DNA from: Verrucomicrobiota bacterium
GTDB lineage: Bacteria; Verrucomicrobiota; Verrucomicrobiia; Opitutales; UBA953
Direction: 5' to 3'
Assembly (NCBI GenBank): GCA_009924535.1
Contig: RFRI01000018.1
Span: 1 to 12,301, forward strand
Length of the DNA: 12,301 bases
Shown: positions 1 to 7,798 of the stretch, one piece after another
How positions within the stretch are numbered: the stretch's first letter is position 1
How the letters are laid out: each line of letters starts with the position of its first letter
Notes under the pieces: model-generated
Databases searched by the model: none
The model's input: only the letters and a program-made list of their open reading frames with translations
Told to the model about the DNA's origin: nothing
Translations under genes and position numbers: made by a program

Positions 1-250
1 CGATCGCGAGGAAGGTCTCTTCGGCGGTGTCGACCGGGGTCGTCACGATCACCAGGTCGGCGCCCTTCACGCAGGCGGCCGCGTCGGCGAACACTTCGGC
101 GACGCCGTAGGCGCGGAGGATCTTGCGGGATTTTTCCGAGCGCGACCAGCACGCGAGCGAACCGGCCAGCCCTCGTCGGGCCGCCGCAAGGAGGATTGAG
201 CCGCCGATGAGGCCGGCGCCGACGACGGCGATGCGCTTGAATTGGGCCAT
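1..250 (-). CDS. tyrA: Prephenate/arogenate dehydrogenase (TyrA type), N-terminal part, runs off the window
   Basis: Only the first 83 codons are present; the gene continues past base 1. The protein starts MAQFKRIAVVGAGLIGGS, a Rossmann NAD(P)-binding fold with the GxGxxGGS loop at about residues 11-18. This loop is typical of TyrA dehydrogenases, which oxidatively decarboxylate prephenate or arogenate in tyrosine synthesis in the cytoplasm. Residues 66-72 (DLVIVTT), followed by PVD, match the second strand cluster that in this family reads roughly LVVLATPV. The ATG at 250-248 is the natural start because the Rossmann strand begins six residues later; no Shine-Dalgarno is visible upstream. 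The gene is divergent from the SUMF1-like gene across an AT-rich gap. The catalytic domain lies outside, so substrate preference cannot be judged. Another small NAD-binding dehydrogenase is possible but less likely. Confidence 0.82.
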   Translation of the reverse strand, partial: MAQFKRIAVVGAGLIGGSILLAAARRGLAGSLACWSRSEKSRKILRAYGVAEVFADAAACVKGADLVIVTTPVDTAEETFLAI

Positions 251-339
251 TTCCAATATTGAAGGTATGACTTTGATGAACCAGTGTGACGAACTATTAA
301 AGCAAACAAACCGCCGGCGACGAAGTTGGCGGCCCTGAA
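251..339. promoter_or_regulatory. AT-rich divergent promoter region between tyrA and the SUMF1-like gene
   Basis: This 89-bp gap separates two divergently transcribed genes, so it must contain or overlap both promoters. The first 50 bases are only 34% GC (17 of 50 counted), in sharp contrast to the GC-rich genes on both sides. A plus-strand sigma70-like pair can be read as TTGATG at 273-278 and TATTAA at 295-300 with a 16-base spacer, placing transcription start around 307. No convincing pair stands out on the minus strand. The assignment of exact elements is tentative; the promoter role of the region as a whole is a stronger inference. Confidence 0.45.
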
Positions 340-2097
340 ATGACCCAAGGCCCCCTGAACCCCAAGAACGACTTCGTCTCCGATCCCGACCCGCGCGCCG
401 GGAGGAGCAAGGTTTCGTTCAGGCAAATATGGCTCCGGATCCGGGTGCCGTTCCTCGTCGTCGTCCTGCTGTTCCTCGGAGTCTCCAGCCTGCTGCTCTA
501 TACTTCCGACCGCCGGAGCACGCGCCAAGCGGAGCTGGTCGTCACGCCTGAGGCCGCGGAAGCGATTCGGCTCCGTTCGTTGGACCTGGAGGCGGCCTTC
601 GAGAAAATCCGTCAGGAAAGGTTCGAACTCAAGGAGGCCGACGTCGCCCTCTTGGCGGAAGCCCTGCGCCTGCAGGAGGAATACGTCAGCGCCCGCCAAT
701 CGGTCGGTACCGACGACCTTCGTCAGCAATCCCTTCGCCGTCGCTTGCATCTGATCCGCGGCGAACAGCTCCGCCATGATTCGGACGAGGCCGAAGCGAA
801 AGCGCTCGCCTTGGTGAAGACCGATGAGTCCGCCGCCATCCCCTTGCTCCGTCAGGCCATCGCCTGGGAACAGGAGATCGAGATGAAATGGGAATTCTCG
901 GGCTTGGCCGATCCCGGTCGACGCGCACGCCTCGACACCCGCCTCCGCCGGCTCGAGTCGGCGCCGCTTTGGCAGAAAGGCCGCGACTTGGAGGCCGAGG
1001 CCGAGCAGCTTTTCGCCATGGGCAAGTTCGCCGACGCGGCCGCGAAGTTCAACCAAGCGATCGACTGCGAGACGGACTTCCTCGCCCGCTATCGCGACGT
1101 ACGGAACACCGAGTTCGGTCGGTCGGACAAACTGGCGGAACGACGCGAGACGGCGTTTTCCGGCGAAGCCTGGAACGGCATCCTGGCCCATCGCGCCAAG
1201 GCCGAAGCCTTCGAGAAGAAGGGTGAGTGGACCTCCGCCACCCAAGCCTGGCAGGCCGCGGTGGATGCGTTCGCCAAGTTGCTCACGGATTACCCGAAAA
1301 GCAGTTTCGCCGACCGCACGCAGGAGGCCGCCATCGCCACGCGTCTCAACTTCGCCCGCTTCCATGATGAGATCGTCGCGTTGCGCGCCCGCTGTGAGCA
1401 GCTGCGCGCCGCCCTACGCCGCCGCCGTGCCGATGAAGCGCTCCGGTTGGCCGACGACCTGGTCGTCGAAGCCCGCCGCATCGGATCGGCCAACACCGGC
1501 ACGTTCCTGACCGAGGACCTGGAGCGCAAGGAATTGGAATACCTCGCGGTGAACGGCGCCGCCGTGCGTGGCGCGCTGAGCAACATCGACCAAAATCTCC
1601 GACCTGTGCCCGCTTCGTCGGTACGAATCTATCGGACGGAAATCCCCCAAGGTCTCTATGCCTCCGTCATGGGGTCCAATCCCAGTTCTACCCGCCGGGA
1701 AGCCAACCCGGTCGAGTCCGTGACCTATGCCGAGGCCGAGGCCTTCGCTCTCCGGCTCGGCTGGATCCTCGGCGCCAAGGTGCGTCTGCCGACGCCGGCC
1801 GAATTCACGGCCGCCGCCGGCGATTTGGGCAAACCTACCCTCCAGGCCCAGGCCTGGACCGCCGAGAACACGGACGGAACGTCCGTGCATCTGGTCGGTA
1901 GCTCCGAAGCCAATGCCGCGGGCATCCACGATCTGCTGGGCAACGTCGAAGAGTGGGCGCTCGCGTCGCCCGGGGACACCCGCGCCCCGGTCCTCGGAGG
2001 GAGCATCCTCACCCCGCTCGGGAAGGGACTCTCCGCCCGGTCGGTTTTCAAGCGGGAGAAGAGCCGCACCTTGGGCTTTCGTATCGTCATTGAATAA
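340..2097 (+). CDS. Membrane-anchored protein with helical repeat region and degenerate SUMF1/FGE-like domain
   Basis: The 585-residue product has a basic cytoplasmic N-terminus and one hydrophobic segment at about residues 35-55, with no cleavage motif. A long charged helical region follows (about 70-425) with two TPR-like helix pairs near 215-245 and 286-312. The C-terminal domain (about 428-585) resembles the formylglycine-generating enzyme/SUMF1 family. It has a strand and QGLYASVMGSNPS near its start, NPVESVTYAEAEAF, RLPTPAEF, a LLGNVEEW motif ending at residue 539, and a closing LGFRIV. The domain holds no cysteine at all and reads GGSI where the family usually has RGGSW, so it is probably non-catalytic and perhaps a binding or structural module. 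It ends 31 bp before the sugar-dehydratase gene on the same strand, so the two are likely co-transcribed. The substrate or partner is unknown. No Shine-Dalgarno precedes the ATG. Confidence 0.75.
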   Translation: MTQGPLNPKNDFVSDPDPRAGRSKVSFRQIWLRIRVPFLVVVLLFLGVSSLLLYTSDRRSTRQAELVVTPEAAEAIRLRSLDLEAAFEKIRQERFELKEADVALLAEALRLQEEYVSARQSVGTDDLRQQSLRRRLHLIRGEQLRHDSDEAEAKALALVKTDESAAIPLLRQAIAWEQEIEMKWEFSGLADPGRRARLDTRLRRLESAPLWQKGRDLEAEAEQLFAMGKFADAAAKFNQAIDCETDFLARYRDVRNTEFGRSDKLAERRETAFSGEAWNGILAHRAKAEAFEKKGEWTSATQAWQAAVDAFAKLLTDYPKSSFADRTQEAAIATRLNFARFHDEIVALRARCEQLRAALRRRRADEALRLADDLVVEARRIGSANTGTFLTEDLERKELEYLAVNGAAVRGALSNIDQNLRPVPASSVRIYRTEIPQGLYASVMGSNPSSTRREANPVESVTYAEAEAFALRLGWILGAKVRLPTPAEFTAAAGDLGKPTLQAQAWTAENTDGTSVHLVGSSEANAAGIHDLLGNVEEWALASPGDTRAPVLGGSILTPLGKGLSARSVFKREKSRTLGFRIVIE

Positions 2098-2128
2098 AAG
2101 GCCGAGTTCCTGATTATCAAGCCACCCC

Positions 2129-4030
2129 ATGGCTGCCCCGGTCAATCGCCTCCAACGCGCAGCGTTCTTTTTCGCCACTTACGGCGTCTTGGCGGCCTTG
2201 TCCCTTTGGTTCGCCTACGAACTGCGCTTCGCCGGACCGGAAGAGATGACCATCGGCGAGCGCCAGGCAGCCGAGGCCTACATGTATGTGCAGCGCCCGA
2301 TGGTGCTCCTCTGGCTGATTCCCCTCAAGGTGCTGCTGCTGGGCGCGTGGGGCCAGTTCCGCGGCGTCTTCTATTACTTCCGGCTACCTGACGCGCTCCG
2401 CATGGGCTTCGCCTTGGCCGCCGCGACCGCCCTCGCTTTCCTGCTGCCGTCGCTCATCGGGAGCGGCAACCCGGCTCAGGCATTCAGCGTGCCCCGCGGC
2501 GTCACGCTCGTCGACTTCAACCTGTCCCTCGTGCTGTTCGTCGGTTTCCGCGTGTCGATCCGCGCGCTGCGTGAACGCTTCTGGAGCAAGCAGCAGGCCG
2601 CCCAGGGCGTGGTCGAACGCATCGCGATCGTCGGCGCCGGTCAGGTCGGGGCTCAGCTCGTCTCCGAGCTCATGAGTCGACTCGGCCACGGCATCGAGCC
2701 CGTCTGCTTCCTGGATGACGATGTCGCCAAGCATGACTTGCACATCCACGGCGTGCCGGTGATCGGCGCCCCGGAGCGCATGCCCGAGCTGGCCGAGAAA
2801 TACGGTATCACCGAGATCATCCTCGCCTTGCCCGCCTCGGCCGTCCGCCGCATCCGCGAGGTGAGCGCGCTCGCCTCGGCCAGCAACCTCCGCGTCCTCG
2901 TCGTCCCCTCCATGTCCGAGCTGGCCGGCGGCCGCGTGCGCGCGAGCGATATCCGCCCGATCTCCGTCGAGGACATCCTTGGCCGAGAGCCCGCCAAGCT
3001 CGACGACGAAGCCATCGACGCCATGGTCAAGGGCCGCACGGTGCTCGTCACGGGGGCCGGCGGCAGCATCGGTTCGGAGCTCAGCCGCCAGCTCGCCGCG
3101 CGTTCGCCTGCCCGCCTCATCCTGCTCGATCAGTGCGAGGTGCTCCTCTATCAGGCCGAACAGGAACTGATCGCCGCCGGCGCCGGGGCGCTCATCACGC
3201 CCATCGTCGGCGATGTCACCGACGTCGACCGCATGCGTGACGTGTTCGTCCGGTTCAAGCCCGAGCTCGTCCTGCACGCCGCCGCGCACAAGCACGTGCC
3301 GATGATGGAGTCGCAGCCTTCCGAAGCCCTCAAGAACAACGTCCTCGGCACGGAGATCGTCGCCCGTCTGGCCGCGGAGCACGGCGCGGCGAAGTTCGTG
3401 CTCATCTCCTCGGACAAGGCGGTCAACCCGACCAACGTCATGGGCGCCAGCAAGCGGCTCGCGGAACGCGTCGTCCGCGCGATGCAGGCCCAGTCCGGCG
3501 GCAAGACCAGCTTCCTGGCCGTACGCTTCGGCAACGTCCTCGGATCTTCCGGCTCGGTGATCCCGATGTTCCGTCGCCAGATCGATGCGGGCGGGCCTGT
3601 CACGGTGACGCACCCGGAAGTGAAGCGATACTTCATGACCATCCCCGAGGCGGTCGGTCTCGTCCTGCAGAGCGCCACGCTCGGCAGCGGCGGAGACATC
3701 CTCGTCCTGGAGATGGGCCAGCCCTTGAAGATCATCGACGTGGCCCGGCAGCTCATCGAGCTCAGCGGTCTTCGTCCCGACATCGATATCGAGATCCGTA
3801 TCATCGGCCTGCGCCCGGGAGAAAAGTTGGTCGAGGAGTTGCAATATGAAGGGGAACAGTATCGCCCGACCGAACACCCGCGCGTCTTCCGCTTCGTGGC
3901 GGACCACGCCCCGCAGGATTCATCGGAGGCGCTGGTGGGACGCGTGCGCGCCCTCCTTCCCTTGGAACGACAGGCCTGCAAGCAGGGGATGCGCGACCTC
4001 GTGCCGGAATACGTGCCTTTCGCGGAGTAG
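2129..4030 (+). CDS. Membrane-bound nucleotide-sugar 4,6-dehydratase (WbpM/PglF/CapD family)
   Basis: At 633 residues this has the usual length of the long, membrane-anchored UDP-GlcNAc-type 4,6-dehydratases. These make 4-keto-6-deoxy sugars at the inner membrane for surface glycans. Four hydrophobic segments lie at about residues 9-33, 55-77, 90-110 and 125-146. A first Rossmann domain follows with GAGQVG at 169-174, then the catalytic short-chain dehydrogenase domain with TGAGGSIGS (G309-S316). The active site reads SSDKAVNPTNVMGASKR, giving D429, K430 and an M438-xxx-K442 motif. The Met in place of the classical Tyr, and the nine-residue spacing from Asp, match PglF and WbpM rather than the short FlaA1 type. 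The motif AAHKHVPMME is also typical. The gene follows the SUMF1-like gene by 31 bp. The exact sugar substrate cannot be told, and no glycosyltransferases are in view. Confidence 0.93.
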   Translation: MAAPVNRLQRAAFFFATYGVLAALSLWFAYELRFAGPEEMTIGERQAAEAYMYVQRPMVLLWLIPLKVLLLGAWGQFRGVFYYFRLPDALRMGFALAAATALAFLLPSLIGSGNPAQAFSVPRGVTLVDFNLSLVLFVGFRVSIRALRERFWSKQQAAQGVVERIAIVGAGQVGAQLVSELMSRLGHGIEPVCFLDDDVAKHDLHIHGVPVIGAPERMPELAEKYGITEIILALPASAVRRIREVSALASASNLRVLVVPSMSELAGGRVRASDIRPISVEDILGREPAKLDDEAIDAMVKGRTVLVTGAGGSIGSELSRQLAARSPARLILLDQCEVLLYQAEQELIAAGAGALITPIVGDVTDVDRMRDVFVRFKPELVLHAAAHKHVPMMESQPSEALKNNVLGTEIVARLAAEHGAAKFVLISSDKAVNPTNVMGASKRLAERVVRAMQAQSGGKTSFLAVRFGNVLGSSGSVIPMFRRQIDAGGPVTVTHPEVKRYFMTIPEAVGLVLQSATLGSGGDILVLEMGQPLKIIDVARQLIELSGLRPDIDIEIRIIGLRPGEKLVEELQYEGEQYRPTEHPRVFRFVADHAPQDSSEALVGRVRALLPLERQACKQGMRDLVPEYVPFAE

Positions 4031-4081
4031 TTTTTTCGCTTCGGGCTTCACAGGCGGGCAGGGCTGCGACACGCTTCAGGC

Positions 4082-4603
4082 ATGGCTCGCGCGCTTTCCT
4101 CCGCCCCACAGGTCGGCATCATCATGGGTTCCCAGTCCGATTGGGAGACGATGGTCAACGCCGCCGACACGCTCAAGAAGCTCGGCGTCGCCTTCGAGGC
4201 CGAGGTCGTCAGCGCCCATCGCACGCCGCTCAAGCTCAAGGACTACGCCTTGGCCGCCCGCCGTCGTGGCCTGAGGGTGATCATCGCCGGAGCCGGCGGC
4301 GCCGCCCATCTCCCGGGCATGGTCGCCGCCATGACCTCGCTCCCCGTCATGGGCGTGCCCGTGCAGTCGAAGACCCTCGACGGCATCGACTCGCTCCTTT
4401 CGATCGTCCAGATGCCGGCCGGCATCCCGGTCCACACTTTCGCGATCGGCCGCGCCGGCGCGATCAACGCCGCCCTCGGCGCCGCCGCGATCCTCGCGCT
4501 TTCCGACGCCAAGTTGGCCAAGAAGCTCGACACCTATCGCGCCGAGCAGACCAAGGCCGTGCTCGATAACCCGATTCCCGGCCGCAAAGGCAAGAAGCGT
4601 TAA
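4082..4603 (+). CDS. purE: N5-carboxyaminoimidazole ribonucleotide mutase
   Basis: This 173-residue protein is a class I PurE, which moves the carboxyl group of N5-CAIR to C4 to give CAIR in de novo purine synthesis; the family forms cytoplasmic octamers. Visible hallmarks are IIMGSQSDW (S17, D20), the SAHRTP motif with the catalytic His at 46, and the AGAGGAAHLPGM substrate loop. These correspond to the E. coli S16/D19 and S43/H45/R46 positions with an offset of one. The presence of purK three bases downstream supports class I, which needs N5-CAIR, over class II. The gene lies 51 bp after the dehydratase gene; that gap starts with six Ts but has no hairpin, so read-through from upstream is possible. 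Confidence 0.97.
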   Translation: MARALSSAPQVGIIMGSQSDWETMVNAADTLKKLGVAFEAEVVSAHRTPLKLKDYALAARRRGLRVIIAGAGGAAHLPGMVAAMTSLPVMGVPVQSKTLDGIDSLLSIVQMPAGIPVHTFAIGRAGAINAALGAAAILALSDAKLAKKLDTYRAEQTKAVLDNPIPGRKGKKR

Positions 4604-4606
4604 GCC

Positions 4607-5740
4607 ATGGAGCGACCCCTGCAGCCCGGCGGCACCATCGGCATCCTCGGAGGCGGCCAGCTCGGCCGCATGTCGGCCATCGCCGCGCGCCGGCTTGGCT
4701 ACAAGGTGCGCACGTTCGATCCGTCTGCCGGAGCCTGCGCCGCGGGCATCGCCGACGAGCATATCACCGCCGATTGGACCGACACCGCCGCGCTGACGCG
4801 CTTCGCCCAGGGCTGCGGCCGCATCACGCTCGAATTCGAAAACATCCCGCCCTCGGCCGTCGAATTCGTCGCGAAGTCCGTCCCGAGCCATCCCTCGGCC
4901 AACGTCCTCGCGACCTGTCAGAACCGCCGCCGCGAAAAGGAATTCCTCCGTGCCTCGGGCATCCCGTGCGCGAACTTCGCCGTCGTATCCTCGCTCGCCG
5001 AGCTTCAGGCCGCGGTGAAGACCGTCGGCTTCCCCTGTGTCTTGAAGACTGCTGATTTCGGCTATGATGGCAAAGGACAGGTAAAACTACCGACTGCCGA
5101 GGCGGATCTCGCCGTCGCCTGGGATAAGATCGGCGGCGCCGTCGGCGTCCTCGAGGCCTGGGTACCGTTCCAGATGGAAATCTCGGTCCTCGTCGCGCGT
5201 ACGGTCGACGGTCGCACCGCCGTCTACGACCCGGCGGAGAACATCCACCGTAACCATATCCTCCATCTTTCGATCTCGCCGGCCCGGATCTCCGAAGCCA
5301 CCGCCGCCGAGGCGCGCGCCTTGGCGCTGAGCATCGCCGAGAAGATCCAGCTCGTCGGTCTCCTCGCGGTCGAGATGTTCGTGAAGGACGGACGTATCGT
5401 CGTGAATGAGCTCGCCCCGCGTCCGCATAACAGCGGTCACCAGACCTTCGACGCCAACGAGACCAGCCAGTTCGAACAGCATATCCGTGCCGTGTGTGGC
5501 CTGCCGCTCGGCGGCACGAAGCCGCTCGCTCCTTCCGCGATGGTCAACCTGCTCGGTGACGTCTGGCGTGACGGCCTGGAGCCGGACTGGACCAAGGTCC
5601 TCGCGGATCCTTCCGCCAAGCTGCACCTCTACGACAAGGGCAAGGCCGCTCCGGGCCGCAAGATGGGCCATATCACGGTGACCGCGCCGACGGTCGAGGA
5701 AGCGATTCGTCGCGCCGAAGCGCTGCACGCCGCGCTCTGA
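4607..5740 (+). CDS. purK: N5-carboxyaminoimidazole ribonucleotide synthetase
   Basis: The 377-residue product is an ATP-grasp enzyme that carboxylates AIR with ATP and bicarbonate to N5-CAIR, the substrate of PurE. It opens with the biotin-carboxylase-like N-terminal motif GILGGGQLGRM (residues 12-22). EFENIP follows at 76-81, then the ATP-grasp loop KTADFGYDGKGQ at 147-158, EIS/EMSV-type strands, and the metal/ATP site NELAPRPHNSGH at 267-278. All are family signatures and the length is ordinary. It starts three bases after the purE stop, so the two are surely co-transcribed and probably translationally coupled. Its TGA is immediately followed by the stop codon of the convergent membrane-protein gene, leaving no room for a dedicated terminator. 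Confidence 0.97.
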   Translation: MERPLQPGGTIGILGGGQLGRMSAIAARRLGYKVRTFDPSAGACAAGIADEHITADWTDTAALTRFAQGCGRITLEFENIPPSAVEFVAKSVPSHPSANVLATCQNRRREKEFLRASGIPCANFAVVSSLAELQAAVKTVGFPCVLKTADFGYDGKGQVKLPTAEADLAVAWDKIGGAVGVLEAWVPFQMEISVLVARTVDGRTAVYDPAENIHRNHILHLSISPARISEATAAEARALALSIAEKIQLVGLLAVEMFVKDGRIVVNELAPRPHNSGHQTFDANETSQFEQHIRAVCGLPLGGTKPLAPSAMVNLLGDVWRDGLEPDWTKVLADPSAKLHLYDKGKAAPGRKMGHITVTAPTVEEAIRRAEALHAAL

Positions 5741-6193
5741 TCAGTCGAGCAGCTCGGGTTTGCGGCTGAACAGTTCGACCGGGATCTGACCGAGTCCGAG
5801 GAAGAGCAGCACGGCTTGGAAGACCGGGATCTTCGCCTTCACGTGGGCGTTCTGCGCGATGTAATTCTTGGCCATCACCTCGCAGATCATCGTGAACGCG
5901 AAGAGCACCGAGGCGAGACAGAGGAGCGCGAAGAGCCACCCCCAGACTTTGCGGTTCTCGATGCGGCGCCAAGGGAGGAAAAGCAGGACCGCGTAGGCGA
6001 GGAAGAACCAGCACTCCGCGCGGAGGGCGACGGGGAAGGTGACGACGGCGGGATCCCAGCGCGGCGGGATATGCAGCGAGCCCAGGCTGAAGCCCCCCAG
6101 GAGACCGTTGATGCCGAGTCCGACGCACAGGAGGCCAAACGCGATCGAGAGGATGCGACCGAAGCGGATACGTTGGGCGGTGTTGTCAGGCAT
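5741..6193 (-). CDS. Small four-helix membrane protein of unknown function
   Basis: I do not recognise this family. The 150-residue protein beginning MPDNTAQRIRFGR has four hydrophobic segments at about residues 13-35, 50-74, 84-106 and 123-141, joined by short basic or polar loops (PWRRIENRK at 74-82). Both ends are predicted on the same side of the membrane. An ATG at 6265 in the same frame would add 24 residues but would overlap the end of prmA by 34 bases and adds a basic stretch without recognisable character. The ATG at 6193, 38 bases after prmA, is preferred. No Shine-Dalgarno precedes either start. As the last gene of the purN-prmA run it is probably co-transcribed, but nothing in its sequence links it to purines or methylation. 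It is a real gene judging by the coherent membrane topology and tight packing. Confidence 0.72.
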   Translation of the reverse strand: MPDNTAQRIRFGRILSIAFGLLCVGLGINGLLGGFSLGSLHIPPRWDPAVVTFPVALRAECWFFLAYAVLLFLPWRRIENRKVWGWLFALLCLASVLFAFTMICEVMAKNYIAQNAHVKAKIPVFQAVLLFLGLGQIPVELFSRKPELLD

Positions 6194-6231
6194 GGGTCGA
6201 AGGAAAGGGGAAGCGACGTCCGAGCAACTGC

Positions 6232-7119
6232 TCAGAGGGGTCGGAAGAGCGCGACGTCGCTCCATTCGCCCATGACACGGCCGTCGGACTTCATTGCGTC
6301 ACCCCAGGCCGTGCGGCACTTGGCCTCGAAGTGGGCGCGGACGGTGTCCTGTTCCTTGGCGAGGATGCCGCTGAGAGCAAGCACGCCGCCGGGGCTGACG
6401 GAGTCGACAAGGTTGTCGGCGTAGATGCAGAGCACGTCGCTGATGATGTTCGCCAGAACGATGTCGGCGCGGCCGGTGAGGCGGAAGCCTTCTTCGAGGC
6501 CGGCGTGGTGGAAGGCGACCGCGTCATCGGCGATACCATTCTCTTCGCGGTTCGCGATGCTGACCCGGACGGATTCGGGATCGCGGTCGAAGCCGGCGAT
6601 CCGTCCGCAGCCGAGCTTGGCGGCGGAAAGCGCGAGGATACCCGAGCCGCAGCCGGCGTCGGTGACGGAAACCTTCGCGGCGGGATGCGTCTCGAGGAAG
6701 TCCATCATGCGGATGGCGCAGAGACGGGTCGTCGGGTGGTCGCCGGTGCCGAAGGCCAGTCCGGCGTCGAACCAGATCACCGCGGCCTCGGCCGGCACGG
6801 CATGCTTTCCGCGCATCCAGGCGGGGACCCAGTGGAGGCGTCCATGATCCCACGGCTTGAGGTGCTCCTTGTAGGCTTCCTTCCAGTCCTTGTCGGCCAT
6901 GATGGTCTCTTCATAGGCCTCAGGGAGTTTCTTGAAGGCCTTGCGCAGGCCGGCCCACGCTTCGTCGGCTTCGGGCTTGGTGTCGAAGTAGCCCATCACG
7001 AAGTGGGGCTTCCCGGGGCCTTCATGGAAAAGCATCCAGGAAGAGCGGGTCAATTCGCAGAAATGGTCTTCCAGCGGCTGGACCATGTCTTCGTGGATGG
7101 GGCACTTCAGTTCGATCAT
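6232..7119 (-). CDS. prmA: Ribosomal protein L11 methyltransferase
   Basis: The 295-residue product matches PrmA, the SAM-dependent enzyme that methylates lysines and the N-terminus of ribosomal protein L11 in the cytoplasm. An N-terminal substrate-recognition domain (about 1-75) leads by a linker to a class I methyltransferase domain. Its hallmarks are AFGTGDHPTT at 122-131 (the family's FGTGxHxTT), SAM loop DAGCGSGIL at 154-162, acidic D178 at the end of the second strand, and ADIVLANI at 218-225. Its ATG shares one base with the purN stop (TGATG arrangement), indicating translational coupling. A related lysine methyltransferase of another substrate is conceivable, but the FGTGDHPTT motif points to PrmA. 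Confidence 0.92.
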   Translation of the reverse strand: MIELKCPIHEDMVQPLEDHFCELTRSSWMLFHEGPGKPHFVMGYFDTKPEADEAWAGLRKAFKKLPEAYEETIMADKDWKEAYKEHLKPWDHGRLHWVPAWMRGKHAVPAEAAVIWFDAGLAFGTGDHPTTRLCAIRMMDFLETHPAAKVSVTDAGCGSGILALSAAKLGCGRIAGFDRDPESVRVSIANREENGIADDAVAFHHAGLEEGFRLTGRADIVLANIISDVLCIYADNLVDSVSPGGVLALSGILAKEQDTVRAHFEAKCRTAWGDAMKSDGRVMGEWSDVALFRPL

Positions 7120-7697
7120 CAGGAAAGGGTCTCGCTCAGGCGGGCGATCACGGCGGGGAGCAGGGCATGCTCGGCGGCATGGATCTTGTGAGCGAAAGTA
7201 TCAAGGGTGTCCGTCGTCTCGCGGGGCACGCGGGTCTGCCCAAGGTGGGCGCCGCCGTCGACCTCGGCATTGACCCAATGGACGGTGCAACCGGCTTCCG
7301 GGACGCCCGCGTTCCAAGCCTGACCGATGCCGTCGAGTCCGGGGAAGGCCGGCAGGAGGCTGGGGTGAAGGTTGATGATTCGACCCGCGAAGGCGTCGAG
7401 CAGCGGCGCCTTGATCACGCGCATGAAACCGGCGAGGACGACGAGATCGACCTTGGCCGCCATGAGGTCATCGGCCCAAGCCTGTTCGCGCTCCGGGGAG
7501 AACTTCGTCTTGAAGGGACCCGTGTCGAGGAAGCGGGCAGGCACGCCGTACTTAGGGCCTAGTTCGAGCATCTTGCAGGTCGGGACGTCGCACCAGATGC
7601 CGACCACCTTAGCCTTGCCGAGGCGACCTTCGGCTTGGGCGCGGAGGACCGCATCGGCGTTGGAGCCGCGACCGGAGCCGAGGAGGGCGACGCGCAT
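7119..7697 (-). CDS. purN: Phosphoribosylglycinamide formyltransferase (GAR transformylase)
   Basis: The 192-residue protein is PurN, which transfers a formyl group from 10-formyl-THF to glycinamide ribonucleotide, the third step of purine synthesis. It opens MRVALLGSGRGSN, the phosphate-binding loop. It carries NLHPSLLPAFPG with N109 and H111, and VDGGAH with D147. These match the E. coli catalytic triad N106/H108/D144 with a constant offset of three. FMRVIK at about 91-96 is also typical. The start at 7697 is fixed by the first strand; upstream in-frame codons to 7790 add an unrelated low-complexity extension. It is the first gene of a minus-strand operon with prmA and the small membrane protein, and is divergent from the GH171 gene. 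No clear Shine-Dalgarno is seen. Confidence 0.96.
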   Translation of the reverse strand: MRVALLGSGRGSNADAVLRAQAEGRLGKAKVVGIWCDVPTCKMLELGPKYGVPARFLDTGPFKTKFSPEREQAWADDLMAAKVDLVVLAGFMRVIKAPLLDAFAGRIINLHPSLLPAFPGLDGIGQAWNAGVPEAGCTVHWVNAEVDGGAHLGQTRVPRETTDTLDTFAHKIHAAEHALLPAVIARLSETLS

Positions 7698-7798
7698 GAC
7701 GGCAAGGTGTCGCCGAGGTCCTTCGCCTGCAAACGGATTTTCGAATTCGGACTTTGAACCCTTCGGCAAACCGCCGATGCTGGGCGGCACTGCTTCCC
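7698..7798. promoter_or_regulatory. Divergent intergenic region, purN / GH171-type lipoprotein gene
   Basis: This 101-bp gap lies between two divergent starts and must hold both promoters. The middle (about 7734-7760) is richer in A and T than the flanks and includes TTTTCGAATTCGG, where two short palindromes (TTCGAA and GAATTC) overlap. I cannot pick out a convincing -35/-10 pair on either strand, nor a recognisable PurR-type operator or purine riboswitch. The region call rests on gene arrangement only. Confidence 0.35.

Noticed and set aside
67..1365. Long minus-strand open frame of 432 codons
   Set aside because: It lies opposite tyrA and the SUMF1-like gene, has low-complexity Arg/Gly/Leu composition and no family features. 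It is a GC-rich shadow frame.
2384..3907. Minus-strand open frame of 507 codons opposite the dehydratase
   Set aside because: The plus-strand gene has unmistakable motifs over the whole span; this frame is rich in Asp, Arg, His and Gly, as expected of an antisense shadow.
4031..4054. Terminator after the dehydratase gene (run of six Ts)
   Set aside because: No inverted repeat precedes the T run; the nearby GAAGC copies on the minus strand are direct, not inverted, repeats.
6194..6265. Upstream ATG extending the small membrane protein
   Set aside because: It would overlap prmA by 34 bases and add a basic stretch without character; the ATG at 6193 gives a normal compact protein.
5816..7191. 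Plus-strand frames of 202 and 286 codons opposite the membrane protein and prmA
   Set aside because: They are charged, repetitive shadows of genes with clear membrane topology or methyltransferase motifs.
7698..7798. Purine riboswitch or PurR operator upstream of purN
   Set aside because: I could not find a conserved riboswitch core or a convincing dyad operator in this gap.
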